Assembly (NCBI RefSeq): GCF_037688875.1
Contig: NZ_JAWDIE010000010.1
Location: 65,981 to 129,980, forward strand
From: Amphibiibacter pelophylacis
GTDB taxonomy: Bacteria > Pseudomonadota > Gammaproteobacteria > Burkholderiales > Burkholderiaceae_C
Direction of reading: 5' to 3'
Length of the DNA stretch: 64,000 bases
In this document: positions 42,515 to 51,636 of the stretch, one piece after another
Numbering within the stretch: position 1 is the stretch's first letter
Layout of the letters: every line of letters begins with the position of its first letter
The notes under the pieces: generated by a model
Databases searched by the model: none
Seen by the model: only the letters and a program-made list of their open reading frames with translations
Told to the model about the DNA's origin: nothing
Translations under genes and position numbers: made by a program

Positions 42515-44455
42515 TCACTTGCTGTCTTTGACTTCGGTGAAATCGGCGTCGACCACGTCGTCCGCCTTGCCCTCGGACTTGGCCGCGCCAGCGCCAGGGG
42601 CGGCCGCCTGGCCTTCGGCAGCCGCAGCGGCCTGCGCCTGGGCGTAGACCTTCTCGCCCAGCTTCTGGCTGGCCGTGGCCAGGGCCTCGGTTTTGGCGTC
42701 GATGTCGTCCTTGTCCTCGCCCTTGGCGGCCGTGTCCAGATCGGCGATGGCCTTCTCGATGGCGGCCTTCTCGTCGTCAGACAGCGTGCTGCCGTGCTCG
42801 GACAGGCTCTTCTTCACCGAATTGACCAGCGCCTCGGCCTGGTTGCGGGCCTGGACCAGCTCGACCTTCTTCTTGTCCTCGGCGGCGTTCAGCTCGGCGT
42901 CTTTGACCATGCGCTGGATTTCGTCCTCGGACAGGCCGGAGTTGGCCTTGATGGTGATCTTGTTCTCCTTGCCGGTGCCCTTGTCCTTGGCCGACACGTG
43001 CAGGATGCCGTTGGCGTCGATGTCAAACGTGACCTCGATCTGCGGCGTGCCACGCGGCGCGGGCGGGATGCCTTCCAGGTTGAACTCGCCCAGCATCTTG
43101 TTGGCCGAAGCCAGCTCGCGCTCGCCCTGGAACACCTTGATCGTCACCGCCGGCTGGTTGTCGTCGGCCGTGGAGTAGACCTGCGCGAACTTGGTCGGGA
43201 TGGTCGTGTTCTTCTGGATCATCTTGGTCATCACGCCACCCAGGGTTTCGATGCCCAGCGACAGCGGCGTCACGTCCAGCAGCAGCACGTCGGTGCGGTC
43301 ACCGCCCAGGACCTGGCCCTGGATGGCGGCGCCCACGGCAACGGCTTCGTCGGGGTTGACGTCGCGGCGCGGCTCCTGGCCGAAGTAGGCCTTGACGGTG
43401 TCCTGCACCTTGGGCATGCGCGTCATGCCGCCGACCAGGATCACGTCGTTGATGTCGCTGACCTTGACGCCCGCGTCACGGATGGCGGCCTTGCACGGCT
43501 CGATGGTGCGCTGCACCAGATCGTCCACCAGGCTTTCCAGCTTGGCGCGGCTGAGCTTGATGTTCAGGTGCTTGGGGCCGGAGGCATCGGCGGTGATGTA
43601 AGGCAGGTTGATGTCGGTCTGCGAGTTGCTGGACAGCTCGATCTTGGCCTTTTCGGCGGCTTCTTTCAGGCGCTGCAGGGCCAGAACGTCCTTGGTCAGG
43701 TCAACGCCGCTTTCCTTTTTGAACTCGGCAATGACGTGGTCGATGATGCGCTGGTCGAAATCTTCGCCGCCCAGGAAGGTGTCGCCGTTGGTCGACAGCA
43801 CTTCGAACTGCATTTCGCCGTCCACGTCGGCGATCTCGATGATGGAGATGTCAAACGTGCCACCGCCCAGGTCGTACACGGCGATCTTGCGGTCGCCCTT
43901 GCCGTGCTTGTCCAGGCCGAAGGCCAGAGCGGCTGCGGTGGGCTCGTTGATGATGCGCTTGACGTCCAGACCGGCGATGCGGCCAGCGTCCTTGGTGGCC
44001 TGGCGCTGGCTGTCGTTGAAGTAGGCGGGCACGGTGATGACGGCCTCGGTCACTTCTTCGCCCAGGTAATCCTCGGCGGTTTTCTTCATTTTGCGCAGCA
44101 CTTCGGCGCTGATCTGCGGCGGGGCCAGCTTCTTGCCGCGCACTTCCACCCAGGCGTCGCCGTTGTCGGCCGCGCTGATGGTGAAGGGCATCAGGTCGAT
44201 GTCTTTCTGGACTTCTTTTTCGGCGAACTTGCGACCGATCAGGCGCTTGACCGCATAGAGCGTGTTGCGCGGGTTGGTGACGGCCTGACGCTTGGCCGAT
44301 GCGCCGACCAGAATCTCGCCGTCTTCCTGGTACGCAATGATGGACGGCGTGGTGCGCGCGCCTTCGCTGTTCTCGATGACTTTGGTGTTTTTGCCTTCCA
44401 GCACAGCCACGCAGGAGTTGGTGGTGCCCAGGTCAATACCGATGATTTTTCCCAT
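42515..44455 (-). CDS. dnaK: Chaperone protein DnaK
   Basis: Hsp70 chaperone of 646 residues. The ATPase domain opens with MGKIIGIDLGTTNSCVAVLE; IINEPTAAALAFGLDK and DLGGGTFDISIIEI follow, and the linker region reads DVLLLDVTPLSLGIETLGG. The C-terminal tail is Ala/Gly-rich ending in a charged EVKDSK. Its own RpoH-type promoter lies 60-90 bases upstream. It is part of grpE-dnaK-dnaJ. Confidence 0.98.
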   Translation of the reverse strand: MGKIIGIDLGTTNSCVAVLEGKNTKVIENSEGARTTPSIIAYQEDGEILVGASAKRQAVTNPRNTLYAVKRLIGRKFAEKEVQKDIDLMPFTISAADNGDAWVEVRGKKLAPPQISAEVLRKMKKTAEDYLGEEVTEAVITVPAYFNDSQRQATKDAGRIAGLDVKRIINEPTAAALAFGLDKHGKGDRKIAVYDLGGGTFDISIIEIADVDGEMQFEVLSTNGDTFLGGEDFDQRIIDHVIAEFKKESGVDLTKDVLALQRLKEAAEKAKIELSSNSQTDINLPYITADASGPKHLNIKLSRAKLESLVDDLVQRTIEPCKAAIRDAGVKVSDINDVILVGGMTRMPKVQDTVKAYFGQEPRRDVNPDEAVAVGAAIQGQVLGGDRTDVLLLDVTPLSLGIETLGGVMTKMIQKNTTIPTKFAQVYSTADDNQPAVTIKVFQGERELASANKMLGEFNLEGIPPAPRGTPQIEVTFDIDANGILHVSAKDKGTGKENKITIKANSGLSEDEIQRMVKDAELNAAEDKKKVELVQARNQAEALVNSVKKSLSEHGSTLSDDEKAAIEKAIADLDTAAKGEDKDDIDAKTEALATASQKLGEKVYAQAQAAAAAEGQAAAPGAGAAKSEGKADDVVDADFTEVKDSK

Positions 44456-44520
44456 GATGTTCAATGCTCCGGATGAGTGAGGTGGGCTGCCGGGGAATCC
44501 GTCAGCGCCGATGGTCAGAT

Positions 44521-44548
44521 AGATGGGGGGTGTGGGCGGGATTTCAAG
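44521..44548 (-). promoter_or_regulatory. Sigma-32 (RpoH) promoter of dnaK
   Basis: On the minus strand CTTGAAA (44548-44542) and CCCCATCT (44528-44521) are separated by 13 bases, an exact match to the heat-shock consensus CTTGAAA-N13-CCCCATNT. It lies in the grpE-dnaK gap, giving dnaK-dnaJ their own heat-shock start. Confidence 0.85.
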
Positions 44549-44567
44549 AGGTCGGCTTGCGCGGACT

Positions 44568-45140
44568 TCACTTCGGCGCCGTCACCGTCACCAGCGCGGG
44601 ACGCAGGATGCGGTCGAACAGGCGGTAGCCCTTTTGCAGCACGGTGACCACGGTGTTGGCCTCCTGGTCGGCGGGGACCATGGAGATGGCCTGGTGGCTG
44701 TGCGGATCGAACTTCTCGCCCGCGCCGGGGTTGATCTCGGCGACCTTGCTGGATTCCAGCGCGGACTGCAGCTGGCGCAGCGTGGCGTGCACGCCCTGCA
44801 GCACCTGCTCGGCGGTGCCGGCCTCGGTGGCCAGCGCGGCTTCCAGGCTGTCTTTGACGGGCAGCAGGCTGCTGGCGAAGCTCTCGACGGCGAACTTGCG
44901 CGCCTTGCTGCTTTCTTCCTCGCTGCGGCGGCGGATGTTTTCGGTTTCGGCCTTGGCGCGCAGGTAGGCCTCGGACATTTCAGCGTACTTGGCCTGCAGT
45001 TCGGCCAGCGCCTGCGCCGGGTCGAGCGCGGCCTCGGCGGCGGCGGCAGCGCCGGGTGCTGCGGCGCTGTCCTGGGACGCCGTCGTGGCGTCCGGATCGA
45101 GGCTGTCCTGCTGGGGCGGCATATCGTGGGTTGAGGTCAT
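44568..45140 (-). CDS. grpE: Nucleotide exchange factor GrpE
   Basis: 190-residue exchange factor for DnaK. The variable Ala-rich N-terminus is followed by the long coiled coil (LAELQAKYAEMSEAYLRAKA, ETENIRRRSEEE) and the beta-domain with the family signature INPGAGEKFDPHSHQAI and VVTVLQKGYRLFDRILRPA. ATG 45140 has AAGGAG. A heat-shock promoter lies just upstream; no hrcA gene or CIRCE element was seen. Confidence 0.96.
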   Translation of the reverse strand: MTSTHDMPPQQDSLDPDATTASQDSAAAPGAAAAAEAALDPAQALAELQAKYAEMSEAYLRAKAETENIRRRSEEESSKARKFAVESFASSLLPVKDSLEAALATEAGTAEQVLQGVHATLRQLQSALESSKVAEINPGAGEKFDPHSHQAISMVPADQEANTVVTVLQKGYRLFDRILRPALVTVTAPK

Positions 45141-45177
45141 GCGAAACTCTCCTTCTCGTGATGAGGCAATGTCAGCG

Positions 45178-45206
45178 CATGTGGGTGCGCGCCGCGACAA
45201 TTCAAG
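45178..45206 (-). promoter_or_regulatory. Sigma-32 (RpoH) promoter of grpE
   Basis: On the minus strand CTTGAAT (45206-45200) and CCCACATG (45185-45178) are 14 bases apart, close to the heat-shock consensus. The -35 box abuts the dinB start codon (45211) on the opposite strand. Confidence 0.65.
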
Positions 45207-45210
45207 AACC

Positions 45211-46455
45211 ATGGCCGAACTTTTTTCACCGCTGCAGACCCCGCCTGCCCTGCTGCAGGGCGGTACGCTGGCGCGGCGCTACATCGCGCATCTGGACATG
45301 GACGCGTTTTTTGCCTCGGTCGAACTGCTGCGTTATCCCGAACTGCGCGACCTGCCGGTGGTCGTGGGCGGCGGGCGCGACCGCCAGCCCGTGCTGCAGG
45401 GCGACGGCACGCGCGATTTCGCCCGCCTGCGCGATTACACCGGGCGCGGTGTGGTCACCACATCGACCTATGCGGCGCGGCGCCTGGGCGTGTTCTCCGC
45501 CATGGGGATGATGAAGGCGGCCAAACTCGCGCCCGACGCCATCGTCCTGCCGCCCGATTTCGACGCCTACCGCGAACTCTCACGCCGCTTCAAGGCCGCC
45601 GTGGCCGACTGGACCCCAGCCATCGAAGACCGGGGCATCGACGAGATCTACATCGACCTGGGCGAGCTGGTCCACGAGCGCCTGGCGCGCAGCGGCGGCA
45701 GCGCCCGTGACGCCGCGCTGGCCATTGCTCAGGGCATCAAGGACGCCGTGCGCCTGGCCACAGGCCTGAGCTGCTCGATGTCGGTGGCGCCCAACAAGCT
45801 GCTGGCCAAAATCGGCTCGGAACTCGACAAGCCCGACGGCCTGACCTGGCTGGACTGGAGCGATCTGCCCGCGCGCATCTGGCCGCTGGCGGTGCGCAGC
45901 ATCAACGGCATCGGGCCGCGTGCGGGCGAGCGTCTGGCGCTTCTCGGGCTGGACACCGTGGGCGCGCTGGCCCACGCCGACCCAGCCGTCCTGCAGAAGC
46001 ATTTCGGGGCACATCAGTCGGCCTGGCTGCTGGCGGCGGCCAATGGCGTGGACGAGCGCCCGGTGCAGAGCCACAGCGAGCCGCGCTCGGTCAGCCGCGA
46101 AACCACCTTTGAGCACGACCTGCACCCGCGCCGCGACCGCGCCCGCCTCAGCGACATCTTCACCCGCCTGTGCGAGCGCGTCGCGCAGGATCTGGCGCGC
46201 AAGGGCTACGCCGGGCGCACCATAGGCATCAAGCTGAGGTTTGACGATTTCAGCACCGTCACGCGCGACACCACGCTGGACGCGGCCACCCGCGATGCAG
46301 CCCGTATCCGTCAGGCGGCCACCGCCTGCCTGCGCCGCGTGCCGCTGGAGCGCCGCCTGCGGTTGCTGGGCGTGCGCGTCGGCGCGCTGGAGCCCAGTCA
46401 GGCCGCACCCAGCCGCCCGCGCCCTGTGCAACTGGAGCTGCCGCTGGAGGATTGA
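45211..46455 (+). CDS. dinB: DNA polymerase IV (Y family)
   Basis: Error-prone translesion polymerase, 414 residues. Palm motifs are YIAHLDMDAFFASVE (first catalytic Asp) and RGIDEIYIDL (the usual SIDEAYLD region), with VAPNKLLAKIGSELDKPDG and the HhH region INGIGPRAGERLALLG following. About 15-20 extra residues are inserted at 50-70 (GGRDRQPVLQGDGTRDFARL), between the first motif and the finger helix STYAARRLGVFSAM. It diverges from grpE, the two promoters overlapping. The C-terminus ends QLELPLED; a QxLxLF-type clamp motif may be present as QLELPL. Confidence 0.9.
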   Translation: MAELFSPLQTPPALLQGGTLARRYIAHLDMDAFFASVELLRYPELRDLPVVVGGGRDRQPVLQGDGTRDFARLRDYTGRGVVTTSTYAARRLGVFSAMGMMKAAKLAPDAIVLPPDFDAYRELSRRFKAAVADWTPAIEDRGIDEIYIDLGELVHERLARSGGSARDAALAIAQGIKDAVRLATGLSCSMSVAPNKLLAKIGSELDKPDGLTWLDWSDLPARIWPLAVRSINGIGPRAGERLALLGLDTVGALAHADPAVLQKHFGAHQSAWLLAAANGVDERPVQSHSEPRSVSRETTFEHDLHPRRDRARLSDIFTRLCERVAQDLARKGYAGRTIGIKLRFDDFSTVTRDTTLDAATRDAARIRQAATACLRRVPLERRLRLLGVRVGALEPSQAAPSRPRPVQLELPLED

Positions 46456-46479
46456 GTCGCTCCGCCCCAATCCGCCCGG

Positions 46480-48387
46480 TCACCCCTTCACCTGCACCGC
46501 CGGCCCGGTGATGCCATCAAAGCCGCACTGCCAGATCAGGGCGATGTCCTCGGCGTGCGTCACGCCTTCTGCGATCACCGTCACGCCACCCGAGCGCAGC
46601 CAGCGCACGGTACTGGCGAGCTGTTCGCGGCGGGTCAGGTCTTCGGCGATGTCCTTGACCTGGCTGCCATCCATTTTGATGTAATCCAGCCCGATTTCCA
46701 GCAGACCGTCGACCTTCAGCAGCGCTTCGCCCGCGTGCTCCAGGCCGACGTGCACGCCCAGCTCCCGCGTCTGCGTCACCAGCTGGCGCAGCACGCTCAG
46801 GTGGGTCTGGGTGACCTGTTCGCCGACCTCGAACCACAGCTTCTTCACCACCGGTTTGCCAAAGCCCTGCAGCACGCCGATCAGGGTCGACACGAAATTG
46901 CTGTCGTTGAAAGTGACCGGCGCGATATTGACCGCGCGCTCGATGCCGTCCGCCGCAATCGCCTGCAGCGAAGTGCGCACCGCCAGCAGGTCGATCGCCG
47001 ACAGCAGCTGCGCGCGCTGCGCAAAGTGCAGCCAGCGCGCGGCCGGCAGGAATGCGCCGCCCTCTTCGACCTGCAGGCGCAGCGGGCACTCCAGGTGCAG
47101 GAGCTGGCCCTGCGGGTTGATGACCGGGTATTCGACCAGCTGCATGCGCTGCTCACGCACCGCCAGCACCAGGCCGTCGCGCCACTGGCCTTCGCCCATG
47201 ACAGGCTCCTGCAGCGAATGCACGTGCTCCTGCGCAAACAGACCCTTGCGCTCGGCCTTGGCCAGCGCCTCGTCGACCGTGGCCATCAGCACCGAAATCG
47301 GCATGCCGTGGTGCCAGCTGGCCACCCCGCAGACCACCGCGCTGGATTCATCCAGCTCGGCAAAGCGCTCGCGCAGTTCGGACAGCAGGTGGTCGGCGAA
47401 GTGCTGGATGCTGTCCAGGCTGGAGCAGCTCAGCGCGAAATCGGTGCCATTCAGGCGCCCCAGGCGAACGCCCTGCAGATCGCAGGCGCTGGTCTGCAGC
47501 GTGGTGGCGATGCTGGAAATGATCTCGTTGGTCTTGTGATAGCCCACGCGGCGATTGATTTCAGCCAGATCCAGTAGACGCACCAGCATCAGGTAGCCAC
47601 TGTCGGCGCCGTCCTCACGCTCCAGCGAGGCGCGCAGGTCAGCGAAGAAGCTGACGCGGTTCCACAACCCAGTCAGCGGGTCGCACTGCGCCTGCTGACG
47701 CAGCTTTTCCAGCTGCACGGCCTGGTCGGCAAACATGGTGCGCACGCGGTCCACCATGTCGTTCATGGCGACGGTGACACGCCGCAGCTCGGGCACGGCG
47801 GGCTCTTCCACGGTGATGAAGCGCCGCTGCATGATGGCCTCGGCCTGGCCCACCGTGGCGTCCAGCGGACGGCGGATGCGACGCACCACCACCCAGGCCA
47901 GCGCCCCGGTCAGCAGCGCCACCAGCAGCGAAATCACAAAACTGCGCCGGGTCGATTGCCACAGCTCGGCCTGGGCAAAACCCGACTGACTGACCACGGT
48001 GAGCTGCCCCAGCTGCGCCCAGCCGCTGGACACCTGCGACAGCCCCGGCGCCGCGCGCACTACGGCCAGACGGCTGAACCACTGCGGCACGCCATCCACC
48101 CGCGTCGGCGCCTGGCGCTCGATCACCGAGCCGTCCGACATTTTCAGCACGATGCGCTCATAGTTGCCGGTATCGAACTGGCTGGAAATCGACAGCTCGA
48201 TGGCCACGCGGTCGCCCCCCAGTCCGCCCAGCGTCAGCGACAGTGACTGCGCCATGTCGTTGTTTTTCTGGGTCAGCTGGTCCTGCAGATAGCTGTGTAT
48301 CGAGTTGAGCGATACCGCAAAGCTGCCCCCGAAAGCCAACAGGACCGAGACCAGGCACAGCAACCAGATCTGACGGATCAATGACAT
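46480..48387 (-). CDS. lapD: LapD-like c-di-GMP receptor (degenerate GGDEF-EAL)
   Basis: Inner-membrane protein of 635 residues: helix 1 at about 5-25, a periplasmic LapD/MoxY-type sensor (26-148), helix 2 at about 149-168, HAMP (169-220), a GGDEF domain reading NGTDF at 313-317 in place of the motif, and an EAL domain with ECP at 433-435. Both enzymes are thus inactive, as in LapD, which binds c-di-GMP and then sequesters the protease LapG at the periplasmic side. It lies 39 bases after lapG, with AAGGAT as ribosome site. Gene symbol by context and domain order. Confidence 0.88.
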   Translation of the reverse strand: MSLIRQIWLLCLVSVLLAFGGSFAVSLNSIHSYLQDQLTQKNNDMAQSLSLTLGGLGGDRVAIELSISSQFDTGNYERIVLKMSDGSVIERQAPTRVDGVPQWFSRLAVVRAAPGLSQVSSGWAQLGQLTVVSQSGFAQAELWQSTRRSFVISLLVALLTGALAWVVVRRIRRPLDATVGQAEAIMQRRFITVEEPAVPELRRVTVAMNDMVDRVRTMFADQAVQLEKLRQQAQCDPLTGLWNRVSFFADLRASLEREDGADSGYLMLVRLLDLAEINRRVGYHKTNEIISSIATTLQTSACDLQGVRLGRLNGTDFALSCSSLDSIQHFADHLLSELRERFAELDESSAVVCGVASWHHGMPISVLMATVDEALAKAERKGLFAQEHVHSLQEPVMGEGQWRDGLVLAVREQRMQLVEYPVINPQGQLLHLECPLRLQVEEGGAFLPAARWLHFAQRAQLLSAIDLLAVRTSLQAIAADGIERAVNIAPVTFNDSNFVSTLIGVLQGFGKPVVKKLWFEVGEQVTQTHLSVLRQLVTQTRELGVHVGLEHAGEALLKVDGLLEIGLDYIKMDGSQVKDIAEDLTRREQLASTVRWLRSGGVTVIAEGVTHAEDIALIWQCGFDGITGPAVQVKG

Positions 48388-48426
48388 GATGAATATCCTT
48401 TTACTGGGTGCCTTGCCTGGCCCCCG

Positions 48427-49131
48427 TCAGAAAACAAAGCCTTCGCCTTTGACCTTTTCCAGCAGATCGCGCCAGGGCGACAGCCGCGCCGCCGCGTTGC
48501 CCTGGCTGGACCCGCTGACCCCCTGCCACAGCCCCTGCGTGTTGAAACTGAACACCGGCACCAGATCGCGCCGCTGCGAAGCGGGTTTGACGGCGTTGTC
48601 CAGAATATCCAGAATCAACGGGTCGGTGGTCGTGGGCGTGGCGTAATAGGCCAGAATCATGTGCGCAATGGGTTTGGGTGACCCCGCCATCGTGGCCCGG
48701 ACATACACAAAACGGAGTTTCTCGGGCGACATTCCCATCTGCAGCAGGGTGAAGTATTTGGCTATCACATAATCTTCGCAATCGCCATACCCCCGTTTGA
48801 AAGTTTCAAAAGGCGAGGCCCAGTAATCCACCTTGCCCCAGACCTCCAGATCATCGCCATACTGGATATTCTGATTGAAAAAGTTGTTGACACGGTTTAG
48901 CGCATCCAGATCGTTGCCCGGCTGCACGGCGTCGGTGGCGCGTTTGAGGCTCTGCAGCAGGGTCACCACCGCAGGGCCAGCCTCGCGCGCGGCGCGCTCC
49001 ATGGGCGCCGGAATCTCGAAAGCCTGCAGGCTCCAGGCCAGCACCGAGCCTGCAAGGACAGCCGCAAGCCCCCGCCAGCGCCGGGCCATGCGCTGGCGCA
49101 GGTGTGCCGGAGACTGGCCTGCTTCCCTCAT
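48427..49131 (-). CDS. lapG: LapG-like periplasmic cysteine protease (transglutaminase-like)
   Basis: 234-residue protein with an N-terminal membrane/signal segment (about 19-37) and a bacterial transglutaminase-like cysteine peptidase domain. The triad is visible: C118 in GYGDCEDYVIAKY, H157 in PIAHMILAYY and an Asp near 175 in LILDILDN. LapG-type proteases cut a giant adhesin near its N-terminus when c-di-GMP is low. It is the first gene of lapG-lapD. The start is uncertain (49131 or 49089), with no good ribosome site. Confidence 0.88.
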   Translation of the reverse strand: MREAGQSPAHLRQRMARRWRGLAAVLAGSVLAWSLQAFEIPAPMERAAREAGPAVVTLLQSLKRATDAVQPGNDLDALNRVNNFFNQNIQYGDDLEVWGKVDYWASPFETFKRGYGDCEDYVIAKYFTLLQMGMSPEKLRFVYVRATMAGSPKPIAHMILAYYATPTTTDPLILDILDNAVKPASQRRDLVPVFSFNTQGLWQGVSGSSQGNAAARLSPWRDLLEKVKGEGFVF

Positions 49132-49533
49132 GCTGTTTGTGACCGTATTTGAATTGCACGACGCCCCAGAAGGCCGGACCGCCCATGGCACCCCGTCCTG
49201 CTCAGACACTGGAATCAGCGTACATGCGCTTCCAGCGGACCAAACGCGCGAAAAGACCAGCAAAGCGGGGCCAGGCCCAAGGTCCGGCCCCGGACAGATG
49301 GCTGGACCGCCGTGGCTGATTCAGCCGTCAGCCCAGCGTCAAGGCATGTAAACAAAAAACAACAGCCCTCCCGCATAGTGCCCTGAATCCTCTTCAGCCT
49401 GGGTCACAAGACCCTTCATCAGGGGTCAGACCAACATGTCCCGGCGGGGATTTGCAGGCACAATGTCTCTACTTTCCTGAGAAGCCTCAATCAGAGGCCG
49501 TTTTCAACCCCATTTGCGGAACAGACACACACT
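49132..49533. other. Divergent intergenic region between lapG and the TolC-like gene
   Basis: About 400 bases without a supported gene. It should hold promoters for both directions. CACAAT at 49459-49464 is a candidate -10 for the rightward gene, though no good -35 is present. No clear operator or riboswitch was recognised. Confidence 0.5.
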
Positions 49534-51426
49534 ATGAATCTGCGTCACGTCCTTCTTTCTTCTGTTCGTCCTCTGGCCCTGAGCGCAATGGCTCTCGCCT
49601 GCGGTACCGCAATGGCCCAGCAGGCTGGCACCGCGCAGTCCACGCCGCTGGGAGCGGCCGTGCAAAAAGCTCTGGAAACCAATCCTTCGGTCACGGCCAG
49701 CTTCCACGCCCTGAAAGCGGCCCTGGAAGACGTCAACGTGGCCAGCGCAGCCAACCTGCCGCGCTTGGGCCTGAAGGCCGACGCCCTGCTGTCGGGCAAC
49801 CGCGCTACTGCGCAGTACAACTCCAAATGGGCCCGCAGCGGCGGCCTGAGCGCCACCCTGTCTGCCAGCCAGCTGCTGTGGGACGGCTCGGTGCGCAATG
49901 ACGTGATCCGCGCCGGTCACGGCAAGCTGCAGAAGTACTTCGAATTCTTTCAGGCTTCCGAAGACGCGGCTTTCGAAGCGGCCCGCGCCTACATCGACGT
50001 GGCCCGCTACCGCCAGCTGGTCCAGCTGGCCCAGGACAACTACAACCAGCATAAGTACGCGTTTGACCAGACCACGTCGCGCGCCAAGGCCGGTGTGGGC
50101 CGCGGTGTGGACGCCGAGCAGGCTGCTGCCCGTCTGGCCCTGGCCGAATCCAACCTGGTGACCGAGCGCGCCAACCTGCACGATGTGTCCGAGCGCTATC
50201 GCCGCGTCATCGGCGAGCTGCCGCCCGCCGACATGCCGATTCCCGCCCAGATGGGTCGCCAGCTGCCCGCCAGCGCCGGTGCCATGCTGCAGGCCACGGC
50301 CCTGAGCTCGCCCAACGTGGCGGCTGCCATCGAAAACGTCCGCGCCGTGCGCGCCCAGGTGGCTTCGGCCGAATCGGGCAATGCGCCGACGCTGTCGCTG
50401 ATCGGCCAAGCCGGTGGCTCTGCCACCAAGTACCAGAACGCCGACCAGATCACCAACCTGAGCAACGGCATCACCTCCGGCGTGAACAAGTCGGCCAACG
50501 TCCAGGGCGGCGTTGAGCTGAACTGGAACCTGCTCAACCCGACCAGCACCGCCAACGCCCGCAAGTACAGCCAGCTGCTGAACCAGGCCATGGATCTGCG
50601 TGACAGCGCCTGCCGCGACGCCCGCCAGAATGCCTCGGTCGCCTACAACGATGTGCTCAAGCTGCGCCAGCAGCTCGCCTACCTGGACAACAACGTCCAG
50701 GCCATCACCCGCGCCCGCAATGCCTACCGCCAGCAGTTCGACATCGGCCAGCGCAGCCTGCTGGACCTGCTGAACGGCGAAAACGAGCTCTACACCGCCC
50801 GCCGCGAATTTGCCAACGCCCAGTTTGATCTGGACGCCGCGCAGCTCAAGGCCTACGCTTCGATGGGCCGTCTGGTGAACGCGCTGAACGTCAACCGCCT
50901 GAACACCGCAGGCTGGGTGGATGAAGTCAACACATGGACCGCCGGTCAGGATGCCGCCACACGCTGCCCGATCGATGCCAACCCCGCAGGCCTGGACAGC
51001 GCAGCCAAGGATCCGGTGATGGTGAATACCGCTGGCCCGACGCCGGTACCGACCACCCCGCTGCCGACCAGTCCGGCTCCGGCCGTTGCTGGCAATGCCG
51101 CCGTTGAACAGGCCGCCCGCGACTGGGCTGCCGCATGGTCCAGCAAGAACTTCGCCAGCTACGCCGGGTTCTATGCCACCAACTTTGTGCCGGCTGGCTC
51201 CAGCAAGGCCGCCTGGGCCAACCAGCGCCGCGCTGCACTGTCCAAGCCGGGCAACATCACGGTGACGCTGAACAGCCTGACCAGCCGCGCGCTGCCCAAC
51301 AACCTGGTGGAAACCTCGTTCGAGCAGCGCTACTCCTCGTCGAACTACAACGATTCGACCCGTAAAGTGCTGGTGTGGGTGCAGCAGAACGGTCAGTGGA
51401 AGATCCTGCGCGAATCCAACCGCTGA
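49534..51426 (+). CDS. TolC/LapE-like outer membrane channel with an extra C-terminal module
   Basis: 630-residue protein. The signal peptide ends CGTAMA at residue 28; residues 35-460 are a TolC/type I secretion outer-membrane protein (LGAAVQKALETNPSVTASFH opening, two OEP repeats, RQQFDIGQRSLLDLLNGENE near the end). A Thr/Pro linker follows, and the last 110 residues (521-630) form a separate domain, NTF2/SnoaL-like in pattern, shared with the next two genes. Type I channels normally lack this. Position beside lapD-lapG points to export of an adhesin. A terminator follows. Confidence 0.88.
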   Translation: MNLRHVLLSSVRPLALSAMALACGTAMAQQAGTAQSTPLGAAVQKALETNPSVTASFHALKAALEDVNVASAANLPRLGLKADALLSGNRATAQYNSKWARSGGLSATLSASQLLWDGSVRNDVIRAGHGKLQKYFEFFQASEDAAFEAARAYIDVARYRQLVQLAQDNYNQHKYAFDQTTSRAKAGVGRGVDAEQAAARLALAESNLVTERANLHDVSERYRRVIGELPPADMPIPAQMGRQLPASAGAMLQATALSSPNVAAAIENVRAVRAQVASAESGNAPTLSLIGQAGGSATKYQNADQITNLSNGITSGVNKSANVQGGVELNWNLLNPTSTANARKYSQLLNQAMDLRDSACRDARQNASVAYNDVLKLRQQLAYLDNNVQAITRARNAYRQQFDIGQRSLLDLLNGENELYTARREFANAQFDLDAAQLKAYASMGRLVNALNVNRLNTAGWVDEVNTWTAGQDAATRCPIDANPAGLDSAAKDPVMVNTAGPTPVPTTPLPTSPAPAVAGNAAVEQAARDWAAAWSSKNFASYAGFYATNFVPAGSSKAAWANQRRAALSKPGNITVTLNSLTSRALPNNLVETSFEQRYSSSNYNDSTRKVLVWVQQNGQWKILRESNR

Positions 51427-51469
51427 TCCCACCGGTCCGGGGCGGCACCCTGTCCGCCCCCGTTTCCAC

Positions 51470-51510
51470 GCAGCGCCGGCCTGACGTTTTCCGGGTCGGC
51501 GCTGCTTTTT
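51470..51510 (+). terminator. Terminator after the TolC-like gene
   Basis: GCAGCGCCG (51470-51478) pairs with CGGCGCTGC (51497-51505), followed by five T. It separates the channel gene from the TPR gene, which therefore needs its own promoter; TAGAAT at 51595-51600 is a possible -10. Confidence 0.75.
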
Positions 51511-51636
51511 GTGCCCTCCCCCTGCGACAGAAGTCCGCAGGCAGTATGGCCGCTTCGCGCCCGCAAAATCACCCGGTGACTCAGGCATTCACGCTAGAAT
51601 CGGCGGCCAATTCCTGAATCTTCCCCCGCACAAACC

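Noticed and set aside
45141..45210. CIRCE element for HrcA control of grpE
   Set aside because: No TTAGCACTC/GAGTGCTAA inverted repeat is present; only the RpoH-type promoter is seen.
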